From Prevotella sp. CAG:1092 (lineage in GTDB: Bacteria > Bacteroidota > Bacteroidia > Bacteroidales > Bacteroidaceae): a stretch of DNA of 16,344 nucleotides. The DNA is taken from contig HF994075.1 in assembly GCA_000436915.1 (NCBI GenBank), forward strand, positions 20,113 to 36,456, written 5' to 3'. Positions 1 to 7,898 of this stretch are shown piece after piece. The notes below the pieces were generated by a model. The model was not told the origin of the DNA, did no database searches, and saw only the letters and a program-made list of their open reading frames with translations. Each line of letters starts with the position of its first letter. The first letter of the stretch is position 1. The position numbers and the translations under genes are program-made.

Positions 1-753
1 GCTTCTATTTTCGGTACTGCCGGTAGCGGACAGCCTGTATATACACAGACAGGTGACCTTCGCTTTATAAATAATGTGTTTGCTCCAAACACCAGTCTTG
101 ACAGCTATGATATCCGTAAGATGATAGCAACTTCGTCATTGAATTCTAACCCTGTTGGTAGTAAGGGTGAAGATAGAAAGATTGCAGTAAGCCGTACATA
201 CGATCGCTTTGCTCAGAACTATATCTTCTATCGCTTGACCGACGTTATGCTTATGAAGGCAGAGGCGCTTACTCAGCTTGCAGCTTCAGACGAAGATGTA
301 CAGTTGCGTCAGGCTTTCAACCTTGTACAGGCTGTTAATAGCCGTTCGTTGTATAGCGGTAGCCTTGCTACAGACTCTTTGAAGTTTAGCTATTACAAGA
401 CACGTGCTAATGTTGAGACATTGGTTCTTCAAGAGCGTTTGCGTGAACTTTGCTTCGAGGGTAAGCGTTGGTACGACCTTGTGCGCTACAACTATCGCCA
501 GGTTGAGGGTATCGACTATAGCAAGACTCTCTATCAGCAGCAGGAAGAAGGTAAGGAGTTTGTACGTAATAACTCAGACTTCTTGAACCTCGTAACAAGA
601 AAATATTCATCAGGTGCTGCTGCAGCTGCTGCAAAGATGCGTACAGAGCCAAATCTATATTTGCCTGTCAACCAGGGTGATATTGATGTAAACGATAAGT
701 TGCATCAGAATCCTGCATACAAGACTGATGATGAATATAAGAAGAACTACTAA
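1..753 (+). CDS. SusD/RagB-like outer-membrane lipoprotein, C-terminal part (5' end outside window)
   Basis: This is the last 250 residues of a SusD-family surface lipoprotein, which captures glycan or peptide ligands and sits as a lid on its SusC transporter. The frame is open from base 1, so the first methionine-type codon inside (GTG at 76) is not the start. Family hallmarks are visible: the helix YRLTDVMLMKAEAL (about residues 77-90), the segment ERLRELCFEGKRWYDLVRY (about 145-163), and the closing LPVNQGDIDVN...QNPAY, which matches the usual SusD C-terminus. There is a run of six alanines (bases about 616-633) just before the end, probably a loop. The N-terminal half with the signal peptide and lipobox is missing, as is the expected SusC gene upstream. 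The stop lies 18 bases before the next gene, so it is probably in the same operon. Family assignment is firm; the ligand is unknown. Confidence 0.93.
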   Translation, partial: ASIFGTAGSGQPVYTQTGDLRFINNVFAPNTSLDSYDIRKMIATSSLNSNPVGSKGEDRKIAVSRTYDRFAQNYIFYRLTDVMLMKAEALTQLAASDEDVQLRQAFNLVQAVNSRSLYSGSLATDSLKFSYYKTRANVETLVLQERLRELCFEGKRWYDLVRYNYRQVEGIDYSKTLYQQQEEGKEFVRNNSDFLNLVTRKYSSGAAAAAAKMRTEPNLYLPVNQGDIDVNDKLHQNPAYKTDDEYKKNY

Positions 754-760
754 AAGGAGG
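754..760 (+). promoter_or_regulatory. Strong Shine-Dalgarno sequence AAGGAGG before the first fasciclin gene
   Basis: A perfect AAGGAGG follows directly on the stop codon of the SusD-like gene and ends 11 bases before the ATG at 772. Bacteroidota genes normally lack such motifs and use A/T-rich leaders, so this is uncommon. The spacing is slightly long. It supports the ATG at 772 as the start. Confidence 0.55.
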
Positions 761-771
761 AGATAAAATAT

Positions 772-2859
772 ATGGATAAGAAAATCTTTAAACTATGCTT
801 CGGCGCTCTTGCCACACTGGTTGCTCTTGGCTCTTGTAACAAGGAGCCAGATGAGTCGAACCTCTATACCTTTACTGGCGAGACCATCGAAACTTTCATT
901 GAGAAAGATAGCACTCTTTCATCATTCAATTACATCCTCAACCGCGTAGGTTTGGACAGAATGATGGCTTCGTATGGTCAGTATACTTGCTATGCTCCTA
1001 CCAACGAGGGTGTGGCACATTATATCGATAGCCTTTATAATGACCCTGAGGCTACTATTGAGCATAATGGTATGACCGCTAATTCACTCGAGGGACTTAG
1101 CGATAGCCTTTGTCTTGATATTGCCAAATATCACTTGACAAACGGTCTTTATAGCATTATCTCTATGGGTGGTAGCGGTGCTACTATTACTACTATGCTT
1201 GGTCGTCCTATCTCTTCAAAGGTAGATAGTCTTGGTCATACTGTATTGAATGATGTTTCTACCATTATCAGCGAAGATAATGAGGTGACAAATGGTTTGG
1301 TACACAAGATTAACAATGTAGTACCTCGTACATCACGTTTGCTTGGCGATACCTTCGAGCGTTTGGAGGGTTATAGCATCTTTAGTGAGGCTTTGCATAA
1401 GACACATCTTGCTGATTCTATTGCTAAGTCGGTAAAGTATCGCACACTTGCTGATGGTACTCGTACAACAAAGTTCAGCAAACCAGCTGATATCAACGAT
1501 ACCAATGGCGATGAACTATATTGCCCAGAGGAATGTAAGGTTGGCTTCACTGTATTTGCTGAGAGCGACGAAGTGTTGAGAGCTAATGGTATCAACAGCT
1601 TTGAAGATCTTGTAGCTTATGCTAATAACGTTTATGGTGGTGCTGCTGCATGGTATGACTATATCAATGAGAAGGGTTTGAGCGTAAGCACAGGCAACGA
1701 CTATACTAATCGTTTCAATGCCTTGAATATGTTCGTTGCATACCATATTCTATATGTTTCTATGGCACAAGACCAGCTGGTATTTGAGAATAAGTCAGGT
1801 GTGCCTGTTGGTACAAGTAAGTGGAACTATGTGAATGGTGCCGATCCTTACGACTACTATCAGACAATGCTTCCTAATACTCTTATGAAGATTTGGGAGC
1901 CACAGCCAGGTAAGACACTTTACATCAACCGTTACCAGACTTTCAACACCCTTACCAATGAAGTCGGAACACGTGGTACCAACCACACGCTCGTCAATCC
2001 GGGTATAGAGATTGAGCGTCAGGACATCACTGCCTACAACGGCTACATCCATCCTATCAAGGGCATGCTTGTCTACAACGAGCAGGTGCCTAAGGGTGTG
2101 CTCAACGAGCGTCTGCGCTTCGAGGCAACGACATTCCTGCCTGAGTTTATCAACAATGGCTTCAGATACCTGCTCATGAACGAGGTATCGGCTATGAACG
2201 GTGGCAACAGCGGTGCGCGTCTTGCCTTCCCTGTCGACTATTTCGATAATGTTATATGCTACAACGGTGAGCAGACCAAGCTGCGTTATAACATCAAGGG
2301 CGACTATCGTGCATATCAGGCAGATGCCTTTCAGGGTTGGGGCCAGTATGATTTGGCTGTGAAGTTGCCACCTGTACCATCAGGCTTGTATGAATTCCGT
2401 TTGTTCTATTCACCTATGGGACATGGCGGCATGATGCAGTTCTACTGGGGTACAAGCAAGAATGTTCAGGAGATGACAGCACTCAGCATTCCTCTTGACG
2501 TGCGTATACAGGAAGATGACCCCCGCATCGGATGGACGGCATTCTATGAAGAAGACGACATGGGTATCGCTTCGGATGAAGCCATGAAGAACCGTGGTTA
2601 CATGCGTGGTCCTTTCAGCTTCTGCGGTCACCCAGGCGACGATGGCGATCAAAAGACAACAAAGAACTGTCGTGGTGACGGTGTTGTTACTTTGCGCCGT
2701 GTGCTTGGTCGTGTAAACGTTAAGCAGAGTGAAGACTTCTGGTTCCGTTTCAAGAACGTTATAAATGATGACTCTGACCTTAAGTGGCAGCTCGACTTCG
2801 TAGAGTTTGTACCAGTCAACGTTGTTGACAACAATATGTACTCAGAAGATTGGTATTAA
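772..2859 (+). CDS. Fasciclin (FAS1) domain surface lipoprotein, first of two
   Basis: This is a 695-residue lipoprotein. Residues 1-21 form a signal peptide ending in a lipobox (LGSC, Cys22 lipidated), followed by NKEPDES, an acidic stretch like the surface-export signals of Bacteroidota lipoproteins. Residues about 38-187 look like one FAS1 domain: GLDRMMASYGQYTCYAPTNE, then a central YHL and closing VHKINNVV. A second, more divergent FAS1-like domain spans about 200-437 (FTVFAESDEVL, then AYHILY and GYIHPIKGMLVYN). The remaining 250 residues are rich in aromatic and beta-prone segments and may be a carbohydrate-binding-like beta domain; I do not recognise it firmly. FAS1 domains mediate adhesion, so a surface ligand-binding role beside the SusCD importers is likely. 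No catalytic motif is seen. The part near bases 1921-2345 is richer in G+C than the rest. Start choice is supported by the signal peptide and the AAGGAGG. Confidence 0.85.
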   Translation: MDKKIFKLCFGALATLVALGSCNKEPDESNLYTFTGETIETFIEKDSTLSSFNYILNRVGLDRMMASYGQYTCYAPTNEGVAHYIDSLYNDPEATIEHNGMTANSLEGLSDSLCLDIAKYHLTNGLYSIISMGGSGATITTMLGRPISSKVDSLGHTVLNDVSTIISEDNEVTNGLVHKINNVVPRTSRLLGDTFERLEGYSIFSEALHKTHLADSIAKSVKYRTLADGTRTTKFSKPADINDTNGDELYCPEECKVGFTVFAESDEVLRANGINSFEDLVAYANNVYGGAAAWYDYINEKGLSVSTGNDYTNRFNALNMFVAYHILYVSMAQDQLVFENKSGVPVGTSKWNYVNGADPYDYYQTMLPNTLMKIWEPQPGKTLYINRYQTFNTLTNEVGTRGTNHTLVNPGIEIERQDITAYNGYIHPIKGMLVYNEQVPKGVLNERLRFEATTFLPEFINNGFRYLLMNEVSAMNGGNSGARLAFPVDYFDNVICYNGEQTKLRYNIKGDYRAYQADAFQGWGQYDLAVKLPPVPSGLYEFRLFYSPMGHGGMMQFYWGTSKNVQEMTALSIPLDVRIQEDDPRIGWTAFYEEDDMGIASDEAMKNRGYMRGPFSFCGHPGDDGDQKTTKNCRGDGVVTLRRVLGRVNVKQSEDFWFRFKNVINDDSDLKWQLDFVEFVPVNVVDNNMYSEDWY

Positions 2860-2878
2860 AAAATTAAGATATTAATAT

Positions 2879-4576
2879 ATGAAAAGTATATTCAAAACAG
2901 GAACTATGATTGTTGCCGCTATGTTTGCGGCAACATCATGCTCCGATTTCTCCGACTATAATGAGACTCCTTCTACAGGCAACATGTCGGCAGATAAGAC
3001 TTTGTGGGAGAATATATCGCAGAACGAGAACTTGTCAGACTTTGCCGCTTTGGTAAAGAAGGCAGGCTTTGATGCAGCTCTTTCTCAGTCGCACTTCTAT
3101 ACAGTTTGGGCACCTGCTAATGGCACATTCGATGCACAAGCTTTGATGGCAGAAGATAGTACTAAGGTTCTGAAGGAGTTTGTAAAGAACCATATCGCTG
3201 ACTACAACCATGTGATATCAGGAGCTATTGATGAGCGTATAAAGGTGTTGAATGAGAAGTCTTACGATTTCGTAGGTGATGGTTCGTATACTTATGATGG
3301 TTTGAACATCACTACTCTCAATCAGCCAAGTATCAATGGTATTATGCATATCCTTAATGGTGCAGCACAGTTCTATCCTAACATTTATGAACATGCTACA
3401 TCAGCAGAGGGTCTCGACTCGGTAGTAAACTACTTTAAGCGTTATGAGATTCAGACCCTTGACACTAAGAATAGTGTGCTTGGTCCTACTGTAAATGGTA
3501 AGCAGACTTACATTGACTCTGTGATGATTGTTACCAATACCGCTTTCGATATGCTGAATGCTAAGGTGAGCAAAGAAGATAGCTCGTATACTATGCTTGC
3601 TCCAACAAACGAAGCATGGGTAGCACAATATAATAAGGTGAAGAAATACTTCAACTATATTGCTACTACTTCAGCACAAGATATGGCAGAAGCTACATCT
3701 ACATCTTCTGCACCTACATCTACAGTAACTATTGACCCTGCTTACCAGTCTGACTCTATGGCTGTTTTAGGTGTTGTTGGTTGTCTCTTGTATAACAATA
3801 ATAACTACTACAACGATTGGCTCAAAGAAGAGGGTAAGCAACCTTTCGATACTTTGAAGTCTACCACACGCCTTCTCTTTACAAATCCTGAGGAGATTAT
3901 GTCACACACTATTAGCAAATCAAAGATGAGTAATGGCGAATTCCGTGTTGTAGATTCTTTGGCAATCCGTCCTTGGGAAGCATGGGCACAACCAATCAAG
4001 GTTAGTCCTTTTGCAAGCAAGATTTGGACTGGCGCAACTTCTACTGTTGAAATTAATTCTGATAAGTTTGACGAGATTGGTTACAAACCACAAACTGCAA
4101 ATCTAAGCAACCTTGTCTATCTTTGGGTAACACCTTTGAGTGGTTATGGTAAACCACAGATGGATGTTTCATTGCATAACGTGCTCTCTACCACATATAA
4201 TATATATGTAGTATTGGCACCAAGCGAAGATTATGGCAAAGATGCTGATGGTAATGAATTCCGTAAGCCTAACCAACTTGACTTTACTATCAGCTACTGT
4301 GACGCAAAGGGTAAGTTGCAGACAAAGAAGTTGAATCAGAAGGTTGAAAACAATCCTAATAAGGTTGATACTGTTGCTGTTGGTTCTTTCACATTCCCTG
4401 TTGCATACTATGGACTTGGAAATAAGATTTACCCTAACTTGAAGATAACAACCGACTTCGGTGTGTTCAATAGCGCTATGATGGCAAAATACACACGCGA
4501 CTTCCGCGTCGTTTCAATATTGTTGAAACCTGCAGAGATGGAAGAGTTTGAAGCCAATGCTACTAAGGAGAACTAA
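2879..4576 (+). CDS. Fasciclin (FAS1) domain surface lipoprotein, second of two
   Basis: This is a 565-residue lipoprotein starting 19 bases after the previous gene behind an A/T-only leader. The signal peptide ends in AATSC (Cys21 lipidated) followed by SDFSDYNE, an acidic stretch compatible with surface export. Residues about 40-168 form a FAS1-like domain (LSDFAALVKKAGF...SHFYTVWAPANGTF, ending INGIMHILNGA). A second FAS1-like unit starts about 175, with YTMLAPTNEAWVAQ at about 237-250. It is interrupted by a Ser/Thr/Ala-rich low-complexity stretch (about 262-284). The C-terminal part (about 400-565) is beta-rich. Architecture and order match the preceding gene, but the sequences are clearly divergent, so they are paralogous types rather than a recent duplication. 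Its stop is 2 bases before the SusC start, which suggests translational coupling. A surface accessory or binding role is inferred; the ligand is unknown. Confidence 0.84.
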   Translation: MKSIFKTGTMIVAAMFAATSCSDFSDYNETPSTGNMSADKTLWENISQNENLSDFAALVKKAGFDAALSQSHFYTVWAPANGTFDAQALMAEDSTKVLKEFVKNHIADYNHVISGAIDERIKVLNEKSYDFVGDGSYTYDGLNITTLNQPSINGIMHILNGAAQFYPNIYEHATSAEGLDSVVNYFKRYEIQTLDTKNSVLGPTVNGKQTYIDSVMIVTNTAFDMLNAKVSKEDSSYTMLAPTNEAWVAQYNKVKKYFNYIATTSAQDMAEATSTSSAPTSTVTIDPAYQSDSMAVLGVVGCLLYNNNNYYNDWLKEEGKQPFDTLKSTTRLLFTNPEEIMSHTISKSKMSNGEFRVVDSLAIRPWEAWAQPIKVSPFASKIWTGATSTVEINSDKFDEIGYKPQTANLSNLVYLWVTPLSGYGKPQMDVSLHNVLSTTYNIYVVLAPSEDYGKDADGNEFRKPNQLDFTISYCDAKGKLQTKKLNQKVENNPNKVDTVAVGSFTFPVAYYGLGNKIYPNLKITTDFGVFNSAMMAKYTRDFRVVSILLKPAEMEEFEANATKEN

Positions 4577-4578
4577 TT

Positions 4579-7500
4579 ATGAAGCGTAAATATATTAATG
4601 ATATACAGAAGCATGGTCTGAGACTATCGCTCTGTGCCATTTCTTTGGGCTTGTGCCCAACAGCCTTTGCCCAAACAGAAAATGATGGCGAAGAGGTTGA
4701 GATGACTATCAAGAAGCCTACACGTCAGCGTGAGGTGAAAGATAATTTTGCTACCACCATGCTTCATGGTGTTGTTGTAGACCAGGTTTCAAAGAAGCCT
4801 CTTGCTGGTATTCAGCTCAAGGTACTTGGCTATGACAGATATTCTGCCATGACAGGTGCTGATGGTAAGTTTACTATCAAGGTTCCTGAATTTGCAACAA
4901 CATTGTTTGTTCATTCACCTTCGTTTATGTCGCAGCAGGTGGCTATCAACGCTAAGGATACTGAAAAAGAAATCAAGGTGTTGATGATGCAGGAGAAGTT
5001 CCGTCCTATGTATAGCGAAGGAACTACATATACTGCACAGGCAGGCTTCAATGCTGATGCTAAAGACGTAACTATTGAATCAGACATTGAAAACATACTC
5101 GGTGCCGATGTTCGTACAGTGACACGTTCTGCAGCTCCTGGCATAGGTGCATCAATGTTTGTTCGCGGTTTGTCGTCTATCAACGCTAATGCTCAGCCAT
5201 TGATTGTTGTCGATGGAGTGGAGCAGGATATGCAGCAAAATCGTTTGTCTTTGCATAGCGGACAGATTAACAATATTCTTGCAAACATTGCTCCTGAGGA
5301 TATTGCTTCAGTAAAGGTGTTGAAGAATGCTACAGCCCTCTATGGTGCACGCGGTGGTAATGGTGTTATCCTTATCACTACAAAGCGTGGTAAGTCTATG
5401 GCTACACGTATTGATGCCAACATCTCTGCAGGTGTTAGTCTCGTACCACAGTTGCCAACAATGATGAATGCTTCTCAGTATCGCAACTATGCTACAGAGA
5501 TTCTTGGTACTGTTCCTGAGAATATCAATCGTGATACTCCTATCTCGTTTAGATTCCTCAACGACGACCCTAACAACTATTATTATCACACATATCACAA
5601 CGATACAGACTGGACAGACTATGTTTACGACACTGCCATGACCCAGAACTACAATATCAATGTGCAGGGTGGTGACGATATTGGTATGTACAACCTTTCT
5701 GTAGGTTATGTTAAGGCTGAAAGTACAGCTAAGAATAATGATTTCGATCGTATGAACGTTCGCTTCAATACCGATATCAGCATTCTTTATAACCTTACTA
5801 CAAAGTTTGATATCTCTATCAGCCGTACAAACAGTAAGGTGTTTGACGATGGCGCAATGGAAGACCTTAGTGCAGGTGCTATCACCTCTCCAACATTCTT
5901 GTCATTGATAAAGGCTCCTATCGTAAGTCCTTATCAGTATAATGCTATTGTTGGTGGTTTCACATCATTGCTTTGCGACTATGATGATATCTATAGCCAG
6001 CTTGGTTCTGGTTATGGTTTGGCTAACCCTGTCGCCATCCTTAATAATGCAAATGGCGACAACAAGAACAAGGCTGAGAACACTTATTTCAATGTTCGCG
6101 TAGAACCTACATGGACTATTAATAATAACTTGAGCCTTACTTCTATGTTCAGCTATACATTGGACCGTAACTCTCAGCGCTATCATCGTCCATTCGTTGG
6201 TGTACCTTCGTTCGAGATTTCTAACCTCGGTACTGTAACAAGTATGGCAGCTTCTTTGTTCTCTAAGGAGATTAACGTCGTCAGCGATACTCATATCGAT
6301 TGGAAGCACCAGTATGGCAAGCACAACCTTGCTGCCTTCGGTGGATTTAAGTATACCTACTTCTCGTTTGATGATAACAACTTGAAGACAGAGTATAACT
6401 CTACAACCAACGATAAGAACCCTGCTCTTAGCGCAAGCTCTGGTTATCAGCACATCAAGGGTAACAACGATGTATGGAAGAACCTTCAGTGGTATGGTAA
6501 TGTAGACTATAACTACATGAACCGTTACTTCGCAACAGTTTCTCTCTCTGCTGAAGCTAATAGCCGTTTCGGTGCTAAGTCTGGCGACCTCGACCTTTGT
6601 GGTGTAGCATGGGCTTTGTTCCCAAGCGTACAGTTGGGTTGGGTTATGACTAACGAGTCTTGGTTCCCAAAGAATGCAGGTATTAACTATTTGCGCGTGA
6701 ATGCAGGTTATGATATGAGCGGTAACGACGACATCTCTAACTATGCTGCTCGTACAAGTCTTTCTGCAGTACGCTTCAACTACAATGCTATCGGTTTGCA
6801 GCTCACCAACATCGGTAACGATGAGATTAAGTGGGAGACTAACCATAAGTTCAACGTAGGTTTGCAGGCTTACATGCTCAACAACCGTTTGGGCGTAGAC
6901 TTCAACTACTATGTAAACAAGACAAAGGATTTGCTCACTCTCCAGACTTTCAAGAACCCTATCGGCGGTATCAACAACTATTGGACTAATGGTGGTGAGA
7001 TTAAGAACGAAGGTTTCGAACTCTCGGTTACTGCAAAGCCTGTTGTTACTCGCAACTGGAATGTTGAAGTTGGTGCAAGCGTAGGTCACTATGCTAACAA
7101 GGTTACCAAGCTTCCTGATGGAGACTATACATCATCTGTATATGGCGACAACAACATCCTCACTTCTGTAGGCAACCCTGTAGGTTTGTTCTATGGTTAC
7201 AAGACAGCTGGCGTATTTGCAACAGATGCAGAAGCTAAGGCTGCTGGCAAGGATGGTTACTTGTATATGGAAGACAATGCAGGTCTTCGCAACGACTTCA
7301 AGGCTGGTGATGTTCATTTCATCGATCAGAATAACGATGGTAAGATTAGCGAACTTGACAAGGTTGTTATCGGTGATCCTAACCCAGATATTTATGGTAA
7401 CATCTTCGCTACTATAAACTATAAGAACTTGACATTGACCATGGGCTGGAACTATAGCCTTGGTAACGATGTTTACAACTATCAGCGTTCTATCCTCAAT

Positions 7501-7878
7501 AGCGGTAGCACATTCTACAACCAGCAGGTTGCTGAGGTTGCTCACTGGCGTTATGAGGGACAGCAGACAGATTTGCCTCGCCTTGCTTACGGTGACCCTA
7601 TGGGCAACAACCGTTTCTCTGATCGTTGGATTGAAGATGGCAGCTATCTCCGCCTCAAGACCCTTAACCTCAGCTATAAGGTTCCTGTTCCAGGTTCATG
7701 GACATGGCTCCAGGGCTTGACAGTATGGGCACAGGCTAACAACTTGCTCACCTTCACTAAGTATCTTGGTAGCGATCCTGAGTTCTCTATCGGCAATGGC
7801 GTACTCTATCAGGGTATCGACTGCGGCAATATTGCTCAGGGACGTAGCTTCCAGTGCGGTGTTAAGATTAACCTCTAA
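4579..7878 (+). CDS. SusC/RagA-like TonB-dependent outer-membrane transporter
   Basis: This is a complete 1099-residue transporter of normal length for SusC-like proteins. A signal peptide ends at AFA|Q (residue 31). Residues about 62-137 are the carboxypeptidase-regulatory-like beta domain typical of SusC proteins (LHGVVVDQVSKKPLAGIQ... TGADGKFTI). The plug spans about 160-272, with FVRGLSS, PLIVVDGVEQD, DIASVKVLKNATALYGARGG and NGVILITTKRG, all family signatures. The rest is the 22-strand-type barrel, with a Ca-binding-like loop DQNNDGKISELD (916-927) and GDPNPDIYGN typical of SusC, ending in KINL as an outer-membrane C-terminus. The usual VVVGYG-type segment between the beta domain and plug is absent. 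AAGGAG lies 8 bases before the ATG, though it also encodes the end of the previous protein. It should import the ligand captured by the SusD-like protein encoded next, using TonB/ExbBD energy. Confidence 0.96.
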   Translation: MKRKYINDIQKHGLRLSLCAISLGLCPTAFAQTENDGEEVEMTIKKPTRQREVKDNFATTMLHGVVVDQVSKKPLAGIQLKVLGYDRYSAMTGADGKFTIKVPEFATTLFVHSPSFMSQQVAINAKDTEKEIKVLMMQEKFRPMYSEGTTYTAQAGFNADAKDVTIESDIENILGADVRTVTRSAAPGIGASMFVRGLSSINANAQPLIVVDGVEQDMQQNRLSLHSGQINNILANIAPEDIASVKVLKNATALYGARGGNGVILITTKRGKSMATRIDANISAGVSLVPQLPTMMNASQYRNYATEILGTVPENINRDTPISFRFLNDDPNNYYYHTYHNDTDWTDYVYDTAMTQNYNINVQGGDDIGMYNLSVGYVKAESTAKNNDFDRMNVRFNTDISILYNLTTKFDISISRTNSKVFDDGAMEDLSAGAITSPTFLSLIKAPIVSPYQYNAIVGGFTSLLCDYDDIYSQLGSGYGLANPVAILNNANGDNKNKAENTYFNVRVEPTWTINNNLSLTSMFSYTLDRNSQRYHRPFVGVPSFEISNLGTVTSMAASLFSKEINVVSDTHIDWKHQYGKHNLAAFGGFKYTYFSFDDNNLKTEYNSTTNDKNPALSASSGYQHIKGNNDVWKNLQWYGNVDYNYMNRYFATVSLSAEANSRFGAKSGDLDLCGVAWALFPSVQLGWVMTNESWFPKNAGINYLRVNAGYDMSGNDDISNYAARTSLSAVRFNYNAIGLQLTNIGNDEIKWETNHKFNVGLQAYMLNNRLGVDFNYYVNKTKDLLTLQTFKNPIGGINNYWTNGGEIKNEGFELSVTAKPVVTRNWNVEVGASVGHYANKVTKLPDGDYTSSVYGDNNILTSVGNPVGLFYGYKTAGVFATDAEAKAAGKDGYLYMEDNAGLRNDFKAGDVHFIDQNNDGKISELDKVVIGDPNPDIYGNIFATINYKNLTLTMGWNYSLGNDVYNYQRSILNSGSTFYNQQVAEVAHWRYEGQQTDLPRLAYGDPMGNNRFSDRWIEDGSYLRLKTLNLSYKVPVPGSWTWLQGLTVWAQANNLLTFTKYLGSDPEFSIGNGVLYQGIDCGNIAQGRSFQCGVKINL

Positions 7879-7898
7879 CCTCTAAACATCATTAAGAA

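Noticed and set aside
5965..7089. A 374-codon open frame on the - strand opposite the SusC gene
   Set aside because: It lies wholly inside a clear SusC barrel domain, has no recognisable family features and is explained by the codon use of the real gene on the other strand.
7870..7883. Tandem 7-base repeat AACCTCT across the stop codon of the SusC gene
   Set aside because: Gain or loss of one copy would still leave TAA in frame at the same place, so it has no evident effect.
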